From contig NZ_CP146077.1 of NCBI RefSeq assembly GCF_037023725.1, forward strand, positions 1,215,001 to 1,279,000: a DNA stretch of 64,000 nucleotides, given 5' to 3'. Shown piece by piece: positions 47,607-56,139 of the stretch; the first letter of the stretch is position 1, and each line of letters begins with the position of its first letter. A program made the position numbers and the translations under genes. The stretch comes from Pseudomonas bubulae (GTDB lineage Bacteria; Pseudomonadota; Gammaproteobacteria; Pseudomonadales; Pseudomonadaceae). The notes under the pieces are model-generated. The model was not told the DNA's origin, did no database searches, and saw nothing but the letters and a program-made list of their open reading frames with translations.

Positions 47607-48269
47607 TCAAGCCAGCAAAGGCTTTTTGATAAGGATTTCGAAACCCAGTGCGCCCATGCCGGAACTTGGGCTGGTCACTACCGTGCAATGGTCCAGACCC
47701 GCTTCGATGACCAGTGCGCGTGCTTCTTCCAGGGTGACTTTTTCTTCAACGTGGGTCGGTGGATAACCCACTGAAGCGCGCATTTGAGTGAACTTCTCCA
47801 GCAAGTCGGGGGCGACGTCGCGGCGCATGTCGTGCACCAGGCCAACCCCGCCCGGCTGCAGTACGCGATACATCTCCGTCAGGCTTTTCAGCTTGTCCGG
47901 CAAGTGATGCAAGGTGGCACGGCTGACCGCCATGGTCAGGCTGTTGTCGGCGAATGGCAGGTCCAGAGCATCGCCCACCTTGAGTTCGATGGTATCGCTC
48001 AGGCCTAGCGCTTCGATGCGCGGTCGGCCTCCTTCGAGCATGGTTTCGTCCAGATCCAGGCCGATGAAATGCCAGCCTTTCAAAACCGGGTCGGCCGCCA
48101 GACGCACCGGGACCACGACGGTGGCGGTGCCGATATCGACCAGGGCGCCCGGCGGCAAGTCGCGGGCAATCTGGCGGATGCGGGTGACGAACAACACATC
48201 CCAGGGTTCCAGTGCTTGCGAGGCAAAGCGGTCGTACTCGTCAGCAGGGCGTAGATTTTTCAATAACAT
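47607..48269 (-). CDS. SAM-dependent methyltransferase, class I
   Basis: A 220-aa Rossmann-fold methyltransferase. Motif I is degenerate (LVDIGTATVVVPVRLA, residues about 43-58, lacking the full GxGxG). Acidic motif II is FIGLDLDE (about 68-75), then VGDALDLPFADNSL with the post-motif SRATLHHL. The substrate is unknown; context suggests O-, N- or C-methylation of the cluster product. It is 25 nt upstream of the TauD gene and 78 nt after the large fusion gene. The weak SAM loop leaves open a non-methylating role. Confidence 0.82.
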   Translation of the reverse strand: MLLKNLRPADEYDRFASQALEPWDVLFVTRIRQIARDLPPGALVDIGTATVVVPVRLAADPVLKGWHFIGLDLDETMLEGGRPRIEALGLSDTIELKVGDALDLPFADNSLTMAVSRATLHHLPDKLKSLTEMYRVLQPGGVGLVHDMRRDVAPDLLEKFTQMRASVGYPPTHVEEKVTLEEARALVIEAGLDHCTVVTSPSSGMGALGFEILIKKPLLA

Positions 48270-48347
48270 GGATACGTTCTCGTCTTGGTTAGCGTTAGAA
48301 GAAGATTCAGCGTTGAACTAGCCAGTGCGTGTGGCTCATTTCTTGTC

Positions 48348-51300
48348 TTACAGCCACCCCACTGGAACGGTGGCCAACAACTTGCGCGCGGCTTTGCTGT
48401 TGACACCGAAAGCAGGGCGATCGCGCCGCTCGATGGCATGCGCGACCATGGCCGCCACCCGGCCACAGAGCCCCAGGCCGACACCCCAACGGGCTTGGGT
48501 CACGCCGAGATCGAGCAGGGCTGCGGCGGTGATGAAGTCAATATTCGGACGTAGGCCTTTGCGCTCCAGAACGTGGGCACAAACAACGTCGTAAATCTCC
48601 AGATAGCGCCCCCCGAAACCCCACTGGGAAAACAGGGCCCTGATGTGCGGCGGTCGTGGGTCCTGCACAAACAGCGGATGGCCAAAGCCAAACAACAGGT
48701 TGCCCGGCTGATCCAGCGCGAGGTCGACCGCTTGCCGTATGTCAGCAGGGCTGGCTTGCGCACTGATGGTCTTGAGCCAGGTCATCGCTTCTTCTGCTGC
48801 GCCGACATGGTTCGGTCCGCTGGCCATGAAACCGGCCGCCACGGCCTGGGCAAGGGTGACACCGGTGCCGATGGCGGTACGGGGTACCAGCACCGTCGGC
48901 GTGATGTAGCCGAAACCGGCGTGCCAGGCCACCAGCAGGGCATCAACGACACTAATGGCTAATGGGTCGATATCGGTCGCGCCCATTGCCGTCAACACGA
49001 CCTCGGCGTGATGCGTCGATGCTGCGCCGGGGGCGCTATAACCGAGCGCCGTTTGCAGAAAGTGCGGCGTTGAAGCAACGCTGACCAGGCCCTCGATAAA
49101 ATCCTGATGCGTAGGCAAGTCGCGAACGGTGGCTTCGATCAGGACAATATGTTCCAGCGCTGCCAGATCACCGAGAAGGCCGCAGGCGGCGGCCTGAACG
49201 ATGCCGGCACCGCTGTCGGCCACGGCTTCGATGCCACGTCGATAGGCAGGCTCCGCCGACAGGTGGCTGGCAATGCGTACCAGAAGGGCGTCAACGGCCT
49301 GGCTCTCAGCAGGGGTCGGCAGGCTGCCAAACCACGCCAGCCATAGCGCTGTGGGGAAGTCGACAATGCCGATCAGGTCATTGAGGTTGCGACCCCTGAC
49401 CCACAGCCCTTCATTAGGCTCAATCGTGGCGCCGTCGATATTGGTACCGCGATACAGGGTGCGTGGTCCGCCAAACAGGCTCTGCGGCGGTGTGGGTATC
49501 AGCGTGTCGGCCTGTGCCAACTCATCAAGCGCAATGCCGCAGTGGGCGACCAGCAGGTTTTCTATTGTGTGTGCGTGTTGCGTGACCGTCGGCAGGATGT
49601 TGGCGAAAAAATAATGGGCGGTTTTGACCTTGCCACGGTAAAAAGCGGCTTCTTCGGCACTCAGTGGCTCGCGCAACTGACGCTCGGCCAGGCAGGCCGA
49701 TTCAAGCAAGACCCAGGCGCTGGCGGTGAGACCGAGCATTTCCAGGAAGCGGGTATAGAACTGGCTGGTTTCGTGTGTGCGGCCTTCACGCACGTGCTCA
49801 TTGATATGGGTTAGCGCCTGCTCCACGGCAACCATGGCGTTTTCCAGCGCCGGGAATTGGTCGTGCAGCTCAGAACCGACACCCGTTGTGTTGTTCAAGA
49901 AGGCATCCAGCTCTTCGCGCAGAAACTTGATCAGGCGTGAGTTCCTGCCAAAACCGAGCTTGTCGCGCACCAGGTCCTGGGACTGGATGTAGTTGGTCCC
50001 TTCCCAGATCGACAGGATTTTCACGTCGCGCGCATTTTGCTCGACAGGGTAAGCATCGGTGTAGCCGATACCGCCATGCACTTGTATCGCCAGTTCGCAG
50101 ATTTTCCAGGCCTGGTCCGAGACGAATGCCTTGCACACCGGCGTGAACAGCAGCACCAGCTTGCGGTATTTTTCGACCTGGGCTTCGTCCAGTACCGGCT
50201 CGGCTTCCAGGGCAAATGCCTGGGTCGATGCGCCGGTCAACTTACCGAGCAGGCCACGGCAACCTTCTACCCGGGCCTTCATTTCCAGCAGCATGCGCTG
50301 CACGTCGGCGTGTTCGATGATGGCCACAGGCGGGGCGCTGGCATCGGAGGTGCGACTGATTGCACGGCCCTGGAACCGTTTGCCGGCGAAATCGACTGAA
50401 TGCAGATAAGCGCTGGAAGCCAGGCCCAAGCCGATAATTGCCGTGCTCATACGGGCCTGGTTCATCAAGGGCACCAGTTGCAGCAATCCGGCATTCTTGC
50501 GGTCGCCCAGCAGTACGGCGCGGGTGGTGCCGGTTCGACCAAACACCAGTTGGGTATTAGCGCAGCCCTTCAATCCCATCTTGCGCAGCAATGAAGTGCA
50601 CTCGACATGGTTGTCTTCCAGCTCGCCCGTTTCGGGATTAGGCCAGAAGCGCGGCACCAGCAGGCAGGACAGCGAGTAGGAGGTCGAGGTGGTGGTATTG
50701 ATGCGGCCCAGGACAAAGTAAACGGTGTTTTCGGTCAGCGTATGCATGCCCGCCGAGATGTAGACCTTTTCGCCGCTGACGGCGTATTCGCCGTTTTCAA
50801 GGGGTTTTGCGACAGTGGTGACCGCTGTCAGGTCGCTGCCGGCCTGCTGCTCGGTGGCGCAGAAACACGCGTCCCAGTCGTAGCGCTGAAGCTTGCGCAG
50901 GTACGTTGCCTTTTGCGCTGCGGTAGCGTGCAGCTTCAACAGCTTGATGGCCGGAAAATTGAAGCCGCCGTAGGTCATGAACGCCGGATTGGCGCCCATG
51001 AACATTTCCTGGGTGGTTTGCCGGATCAGGGGTGGCAAGGCCGGTTGCTGGGATTCGCTGTCGATGCCCAGCACCTGAATCCACTCTTCCTTATAGCGCT
51101 GCCAAAGTCCGTGGAACTCTTTGGGGATTTCGACCTTGCCGTTTTCCAGCAAGTGGCATTCCTGTCGGTCGGAGGCTTGATAGGCCTTGCCTAACTCATA
51201 AGCGAACGCCCTGGCGCGCTCCAGCAAGGCATCGTAGTAGGTACGATTTTTGTCGTTGAACGGCGCCCGTGTGAGAAAATTCTGGTCGGTTTTATGCAGT

Positions 51301-51350
51301 TCCCACAAAAAAAAGCGAAGCTCACGCAGGCTGACTTTATAAGCAGACAT
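48348..51350 (-). CDS. Acyl-CoA dehydrogenase / citrate synthase-like fusion protein
   Basis: A 1000-aa two-enzyme protein. Residues 1-605 are a large acyl-CoA dehydrogenase: N-terminal helix VSLRELRFFLWEL, FAD/substrate segment CFCATEQQAGSDLTAV (163-178), and the catalytic base Glu450 in SIWEGTNYIQSQDLV, as in the DmdC-type group with an extra C-terminal helical domain. Residues about 625-1000 are citrate-synthase-like with the catalytic set His848 (SGPNHVGAAEE), His891 (GFGHPLFVQDPR) and Asp938 (PNIDFITAA). Both active sites look intact. ATG 51350 has AGGAAA upstream. The pairing suggests dehydrogenation of an acyl thioester and a Claisen/aldol-type condensation with an alpha-keto acid (inference). 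I know of no such fusion in primary metabolism. Confidence 0.87.
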   Translation of the reverse strand: MSAYKVSLRELRFFLWELHKTDQNFLTRAPFNDKNRTYYDALLERARAFAYELGKAYQASDRQECHLLENGKVEIPKEFHGLWQRYKEEWIQVLGIDSESQQPALPPLIRQTTQEMFMGANPAFMTYGGFNFPAIKLLKLHATAAQKATYLRKLQRYDWDACFCATEQQAGSDLTAVTTVAKPLENGEYAVSGEKVYISAGMHTLTENTVYFVLGRINTTTSTSYSLSCLLVPRFWPNPETGELEDNHVECTSLLRKMGLKGCANTQLVFGRTGTTRAVLLGDRKNAGLLQLVPLMNQARMSTAIIGLGLASSAYLHSVDFAGKRFQGRAISRTSDASAPPVAIIEHADVQRMLLEMKARVEGCRGLLGKLTGASTQAFALEAEPVLDEAQVEKYRKLVLLFTPVCKAFVSDQAWKICELAIQVHGGIGYTDAYPVEQNARDVKILSIWEGTNYIQSQDLVRDKLGFGRNSRLIKFLREELDAFLNNTTGVGSELHDQFPALENAMVAVEQALTHINEHVREGRTHETSQFYTRFLEMLGLTASAWVLLESACLAERQLREPLSAEEAAFYRGKVKTAHYFFANILPTVTQHAHTIENLLVAHCGIALDELAQADTLIPTPPQSLFGGPRTLYRGTNIDGATIEPNEGLWVRGRNLNDLIGIVDFPTALWLAWFGSLPTPAESQAVDALLVRIASHLSAEPAYRRGIEAVADSGAGIVQAAACGLLGDLAALEHIVLIEATVRDLPTHQDFIEGLVSVASTPHFLQTALGYSAPGAASTHHAEVVLTAMGATDIDPLAISVVDALLVAWHAGFGYITPTVLVPRTAIGTGVTLAQAVAAGFMASGPNHVGAAEEAMTWLKTISAQASPADIRQAVDLALDQPGNLLFGFGHPLFVQDPRPPHIRALFSQWGFGGRYLEIYDVVCAHVLERKGLRPNIDFITAAALLDLGVTQARWGVGLGLCGRVAAMVAHAIERRDRPAFGVNSKAARKLLATVPVGWL

Positions 51351-51386
51351 AGGTTTTCCTGATTAATAAGCGGTGTGTATCTGGGT

Positions 51387-52382
51387 TCAGGCGCCAGCCT
51401 GGATCTCGGCCACAATGGCGCCAGCGGTGCCGCACAACGCCGCATCCCAAAGCAGGGCAGTGGCTGTTTTACCCTGAGGCAGGGTGGCGCGCAGGCGCAT
51501 AAGCGACAGCAAGGGGGCCGCGCTCGAGTGGTGCGCGCGGGCACCGAGTTCGAAATGTCGCTCTTGTGCAATGCCCAGTTCGCGACTGACGCCCAAGGTG
51601 AAGCTGTCGCTGAATCCGGCCGGTAATACCCAATCGATATCACTGGCTTTCAGGCCGGAACGTTCGATTGCCGTTTGCGCTGCGTTCACCGCCATCGGAT
51701 GCAGGCGCTCAGCCAGAGCGGCAGGGGTCAGCCCCCAGGGGTTGTCAATGGCCGCGCCATAGTGCACCGCCGAGGCGCGTATCGCCCCCCAGCCAGGCGT
51801 CGTCTGAGCGTCGCCATCGAGCAAGATGGCGGCTGCGCCGTCGCCGTACACAACCAGATCCCCCCAGGCGCGAAAGAAGGGGTAGAGCCACTTATCGGAC
51901 GCCACCAGCAGCACCTTGCCGCCGAGACTGACCAGCGCTTCGATCATGGTCAGTGCGTTGAACACGCCGCAAGTACCCGATTGGCCGATGGCGAACGGCA
52001 ACGCGTTGGGCAAGCCCAGTGCATGCTGGATACGGCCTGCGACCGACTCATTAATGCGTTGGTTAAGGGCGCTATTGGTCACCACAATATGGGTCACCTG
52101 TGCCAGCGTTTCTGCCGGAACCTGTTGACGCAATCGCGTGACCGCTTCCAGTGCCAGGTCGGCGCAGCTTTGCAAGGGTGGCGCTACCGGCAGGGCGATG
52201 CTCGCCGTTGGAAGCAGTCGACGCTCTTCTTCGGCGTCGATCCTGCCTTTGCCACGAGGCATGGAAAAGACCGCCGACTTGTACAACAGATGGCCATAGC
52301 CGATGTTTTTTTCCTGAGCTTGTACCGCCCGGAACGGGGTCGTATCGGGGACGTGAGAAGCGATAGCGCGGATTCGAAGCAT
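51387..52382 (-). CDS. KASIII-like (FabH-type) thiolase-fold protein 1
   Basis: A 331-aa protein with the two-halves thiolase fold. The acylation cysteine is Cys138 (GQSGTCGVFNAL). GDGAAAILLDGD gives the family central strand. The position of the FabH His (HQAN motif) is replaced by PAGFS (Ala), and the Asn of the GNTS motif is replaced by His in ARAHHSSAAP, so decarboxylative condensation of the FabH type is doubtful. It may be an acyltransferase or a non-decarboxylative condensing enzyme. The start ATG 52382 is 4 nt after the ligase stop. Confidence 0.83.
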   Translation of the reverse strand: MLRIRAIASHVPDTTPFRAVQAQEKNIGYGHLLYKSAVFSMPRGKGRIDAEEERRLLPTASIALPVAPPLQSCADLALEAVTRLRQQVPAETLAQVTHIVVTNSALNQRINESVAGRIQHALGLPNALPFAIGQSGTCGVFNALTMIEALVSLGGKVLLVASDKWLYPFFRAWGDLVVYGDGAAAILLDGDAQTTPGWGAIRASAVHYGAAIDNPWGLTPAALAERLHPMAVNAAQTAIERSGLKASDIDWVLPAGFSDSFTLGVSRELGIAQERHFELGARAHHSSAAPLLSLMRLRATLPQGKTATALLWDAALCGTAGAIVAEIQAGA

Positions 52383-52386
52383 GAGG

Positions 52387-53961
52387 CTATTCCGTGACCG
52401 TAAGTGAGGTGGAGAAAAACTCGGAAAACTGCTGCTTCAGCTGCTTTCGGTCGATCTTGCCGTTCGGATTGCGCGGTAAAGGCGAGTCATGGAAGGACAC
52501 ATGCAGCGGCACCATATAGGTCGGCAGTTTGTCCCGGCACAGCTTGATCAGTGCCTGGGCGCTGGTTTGTATCTGCGGATGGGCGAACAGGCTGATGATG
52601 ATGGCTTCGCCCTGTTGCGGATGCGGTACACCAAACGCTGCCGCCTCGGTCACGTCATCCACGGCAAAGAGGATTTCTTCGACTTCGGTGGGGCTGACGC
52701 GATAACCGGAGGTCTTGATCATGTCGTCGCTGCGCGCAACGAAATACAGATAATCGTCGCTGTCGCGGTAGACGATATCGCCCGACCAGACCGCTGTTTC
52801 GGTACGCGAAATCTGCTGGTCCGGGTGTAACCAGGGACGAAAGCGTTGAGCGGTCAGTTCTGGATCATTCCAGTACCCGAGCGTGACGAACGCCCCGCGG
52901 TGCACCAATTCACCGTGCTCTCCAGCGGCACATTCGCTGCCGTCCTGGCGCATCACGCGAATATCAGCATTGGGGACCGCCTTGCCGATGGAGTCGGGCC
53001 GTGTGACGGCCGCTTCCGGCGCCAGGTAGGTGGAGCGGAAAGCCTCGGTCAAGCCGTACATCAGGTAGGGCAGCGCATTGGGAAATGCGCTTTTGAGTTT
53101 TTCCAGCAAAGGCGGTGGCATATGCCCGCCGGTATTGGCGAAGCAGCGAATGCGAGCGCCGGCAGGCTGCGGCCATTGCACTGACGCCAGTTGCATCCAC
53201 AGTGGCGGCACGCCGGTAATCACGGTGACGCCATGGGCTTCACAGAACGTCGGGACTTCGCCCGCTTGCAGGAAATCCAGCGGGGCGTAGCAAGCACCGC
53301 TGACCAGCGCCGTGGTCAGCTGACTGAACCCGGCATCGAAGCTCAGCGGCAATACGCCCAGGATGACGTCATCGGCCCGCAAGCGCAGATAGTGAGCGAC
53401 GCTATAGGCGCCAGACACCAGGTTACGTTGCGACAGCACCACGCCTTTGGGCCGTCCCGTAGAGCCGGAGGTGTACAAAATGGCCGCAGGATCACTGTCT
53501 GTGACGGCGGCGTATGCGTTGACAAACGCCGCATCGGTCAGCGTGTTCAGGGTCTCGGACTGTAGTTTTTCCAGTTGCCAGGTATCGAGTTCGATGTCAT
53601 TCAACGCCGCCTCGATGCGTCTTAGGCGTGCCCCCGTACTGATGAGCAAGCGTGCACCGCTGTCCAGCAGGATATGGCGTACCTGTTGCTCTTTGAGCTG
53701 AGGATTGATGGGCACCAGGATCGCACCCCGGGCATTGATTGCCAGGAACATGACGACGGTTTCGTACTGCTTGCCCGTATAGACAGCGACGCGTTCGCCC
53801 GCTTGCACGCCGCTATCGGCCAGCCTCTTTGCCGCCAGGCGCACGTCCTCCAGCAATTGGGAATAAGTCGCCATCTTTGCGCCTTGCGCGAACGCACGGC
53901 GGTCGCCATGGTGTTGGGCGCTGTCTTTCAACAGGTCGTACAAACTGATGTGGGCGGTCAT
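52387..53961 (-). CDS. AMP-forming acyl/amino-acid ligase (exosortase-A-associated ligase-like)
   Basis: Activates a carboxylic acid as adenylate and loads it on CoA or a carrier protein. The 524-aa protein has the P-loop YTSGSTGRPKG (163-173), YGLTEAF (302-308), the WSGD hinge-side Asp (about 392-395), and the A10 lysine Lys502 in NPNGKIDRKQL. Its pairing with the adjoining PLP decarboxylase and the cluster ACP is the same trio as the ligase/decarboxylase genes annotated with exosortase-A systems. An amino acid is therefore a likely substrate (inference). AGGGAC lies before ATG 53961. Confidence 0.86.
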   Translation of the reverse strand: MTAHISLYDLLKDSAQHHGDRRAFAQGAKMATYSQLLEDVRLAAKRLADSGVQAGERVAVYTGKQYETVVMFLAINARGAILVPINPQLKEQQVRHILLDSGARLLISTGARLRRIEAALNDIELDTWQLEKLQSETLNTLTDAAFVNAYAAVTDSDPAAILYTSGSTGRPKGVVLSQRNLVSGAYSVAHYLRLRADDVILGVLPLSFDAGFSQLTTALVSGACYAPLDFLQAGEVPTFCEAHGVTVITGVPPLWMQLASVQWPQPAGARIRCFANTGGHMPPPLLEKLKSAFPNALPYLMYGLTEAFRSTYLAPEAAVTRPDSIGKAVPNADIRVMRQDGSECAAGEHGELVHRGAFVTLGYWNDPELTAQRFRPWLHPDQQISRTETAVWSGDIVYRDSDDYLYFVARSDDMIKTSGYRVSPTEVEEILFAVDDVTEAAAFGVPHPQQGEAIIISLFAHPQIQTSAQALIKLCRDKLPTYMVPLHVSFHDSPLPRNPNGKIDRKQLKQQFSEFFSTSLTVTE

Positions 53962-53971
53962 GGTGACGTCC

Positions 53972-55147
53972 CTAGGATTGGTGGATATAGGTGTGTGCCG
54001 GGCTCTGCGAGAGGAAAGCGCTGACGCTGTACGTCTGGTTGTAGGCGCCGCAGTTGTCGAAGATCACCAGATCGCCCACGCTCGGCGGGGCCGACAGTTC
54101 ATGACTCCAGCCGATCACGTCGGCGCGGCTGCAGGTGCTGCCCACGAACTGGATCGGCAACGGGGGCGCGTCCCCCGGTGCCTGTTGACGCCGCAGCAGG
54201 CGCGGCTGCGCGTAGTTCTTCAACATGGCCTCAGTTTTGGCCAGCAGGAAATTGTGGCTCAGACCTCCGTCGCAGACTGCAACGTAGCGCTCACCCAAGG
54301 CTTTGACTGAACGTACGCGGGTCACGAAAGTGCCTGCGCCAGCGAAGACGCCACGCCCGGACTCGTGGACGACCTTGAAGTCTTTTTGCAGCGGCGCAAT
54401 GCGCTGGCGATAAGCGTCAAACGTCTGTGCCTGGCTAGGGAAGTGCTCGGAGAAACCGCCACCGACGTTAAGAAACTCAACCGGCATGCCGGTGAGACGT
54501 GCTACTTGTGGCGCGAATGCAGCGAGCGCATTGGCAAGGGCGGCGGCATCGGCACCCTTGTCATCGATGTGAAAGCTATTGGAGCCCGCAAACGTATGGA
54601 GGCCGATGATTGGCACGTTGGCCTGGGCCAATGCAACCGTCGTCAGCAAGGCGTCTTGGCGACTCATGCCGAAGTGGTCCGCCGGGTGTTTGCCCGAGCT
54701 GACCAGTTGGCCCGCGTTCAAGCGCAAAACCGTTTGCGGCGCGGTCTGTTTGCCGATGACGCGAATCAGTCTCTGCGCCTGCTCCAGGCTGTCGATGATG
54801 AACGTGCAGCGTGAGGCCAGAGCCGCGCGCATGAAATCTTCATCCATTGACGGATTGTTTACGTATTTGGGGGTGTTGATGCGACCCGCCACAATATCGA
54901 GTTCGCCCAGGCTGGCCAGCTCCACACCGTCGATGAAGGCATGGCCGCAGCGGATCAACAAATCCAGGTTTGGATTGGCCTTGAGCGACACAATCAACGG
55001 TGTACCCAGACGCTCGCGTAAATCAGCGTAACGCGCCTGTACGACAGTGGGGTCCAGTACGTAGCAAGGCGTTTTCAGATTCAGCAGCCATTGGTCGGTC
55101 GTTGCGTCGTCGCTTCTGACAGGCGCGCAGGCGGTGGTCATGGTCAT
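53972..55147 (-). CDS. PLP-dependent (Orn/DAP/Arg-type, fold III) decarboxylase, probably acting on an aminoacyl thioester
   Basis: A 391-aa alanine-racemase-fold decarboxylase. The PLP lysine is Lys56 (VSLKANPN). NVGGGF (227-232) binds phosphate and HESGRG (261-266) follows. Cys339 and Asp343 (GSTCSRADVI) are the substrate-site pair from the second subunit, and Tyr369 lies in FDNCGAYN. Relatives include LysA, BtrK (which decarboxylates glutamyl-ACP in butirosin synthesis) and the exosortase-A-associated decarboxylases. With an adenylating ligase 10 nt downstream and an ACP in the operon, an ACP-bound substrate is likely (inference). ATG 55147 begins one base after the upstream stop. Confidence 0.87.
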   Translation of the reverse strand: MTMTTACAPVRSDDATTDQWLLNLKTPCYVLDPTVVQARYADLRERLGTPLIVSLKANPNLDLLIRCGHAFIDGVELASLGELDIVAGRINTPKYVNNPSMDEDFMRAALASRCTFIIDSLEQAQRLIRVIGKQTAPQTVLRLNAGQLVSSGKHPADHFGMSRQDALLTTVALAQANVPIIGLHTFAGSNSFHIDDKGADAAALANALAAFAPQVARLTGMPVEFLNVGGGFSEHFPSQAQTFDAYRQRIAPLQKDFKVVHESGRGVFAGAGTFVTRVRSVKALGERYVAVCDGGLSHNFLLAKTEAMLKNYAQPRLLRRQQAPGDAPPLPIQFVGSTCSRADVIGWSHELSAPPSVGDLVIFDNCGAYNQTYSVSAFLSQSPAHTYIHQS

Positions 55148-55148
55148 G

Positions 55149-56126
55149 TCAATTCACCGGATGAAGGGTCAATGCCGAAAATGAACCGTTGTCCGATTCC
55201 GTTATGTTCATCAGGTGCGCCCCGGCATCGACCTTGCTCAAGCCAATATCGGCCAGGTTGATCGCCAGGTCCGAGCCAAAGGAGTGGCCTTTGTTCAGAA
55301 TGTTGTCGGAGTAGAGCGTGGAGGAGGGAATGGCCATGGCGCCACAGAAGGCTTTCCAGCCAGAGTGGTTGGAGTTGTAAGGCAAAATGCATGAGAAATC
55401 GCTAAGCGCCATGCCACAGTCGGCCACGGCTTCCTTCATGACTTTGCGGGTGTAGTGCCACTCCAGATTGAACATTTCCTTTTTCACCGCGTTGTTGGTC
55501 ACGGAGCCCAGATACCAGCTGCCGTAATTGCGCACGGCCGTTGCACCGACCCGGTTACGCCGGCTGTTACGGGTCACCAGCAAGCACCCTGCGCCATCAC
55601 TTAAGATGCTTGCCTGCAACACCCGGAAACGCTCGATAAAGACGCGGTCGGACGACACGATCAGCACCGAGTGCAATTGGCTATGGACATTCATCAAGGC
55701 CTTGGCCATCTGAATGGCGACGCTGATCGACGAGCAATTGAGCTGTGCGATCGAGCCGGCCCAGACAGGCTTTATGCCGAATGCAGTGGCCACTTCCATG
55801 GGCAGGCTGCGTGGCGCCGGCGGTACGCTGAATAGCCCGGTATGAACATGGATGACCGCACCGATGTCGCTGCCCTTGAAGCCTTGCTCCTCTTGCAGGC
55901 GAGCGACAGCGCGCTTGGCCAGCTCGACCTCGTCGATGTCCGGTGATACATGGAAATAACGGCAACCCGCATTGCGGATCATGTCAAAGCGCTCGGCGGG
56001 CAACTTATGGTGCTGAGCCCAGTCATTGAGATCCTGGCGTTCGCCGGGTAACTCGTAAGCGGCGGCTTCAATACCGATCGTGAAGGGGGCGGGGCTGTTT
56101 GTTGCCGCAGTAGTTGGGGGCGTCAT
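55149..56126 (-). CDS. KASIII-like thiolase-fold protein 2
   Basis: A 325-aa protein starting at ATG 56126 (MTPPTTAATNSPAPF) with AGGAA upstream; a longer frame from 56195 overlaps the diiron gene and is not favoured. The cysteine is Cys131 (AQLNCSSISVAI). In place of the FabH HQAN motif is PYNSNH (249-254, Tyr at the His position), and in place of GNTS is GHSFGSD (280-286, His281). The GHSFGSD block is shared with the short thiolase-fold protein encoded at 57701-58579, so the two are relatives and may work as a pair. Acyl transfer or C-C bond formation is likely. Confidence 0.82.
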   Translation of the reverse strand: MTPPTTAATNSPAPFTIGIEAAAYELPGERQDLNDWAQHHKLPAERFDMIRNAGCRYFHVSPDIDEVELAKRAVARLQEEQGFKGSDIGAVIHVHTGLFSVPPAPRSLPMEVATAFGIKPVWAGSIAQLNCSSISVAIQMAKALMNVHSQLHSVLIVSSDRVFIERFRVLQASILSDGAGCLLVTRNSRRNRVGATAVRNYGSWYLGSVTNNAVKKEMFNLEWHYTRKVMKEAVADCGMALSDFSCILPYNSNHSGWKAFCGAMAIPSSTLYSDNILNKGHSFGSDLAINLADIGLSKVDAGAHLMNITESDNGSFSALTLHPVN

Positions 56127-56139
56127 GACTGTATTCCTG

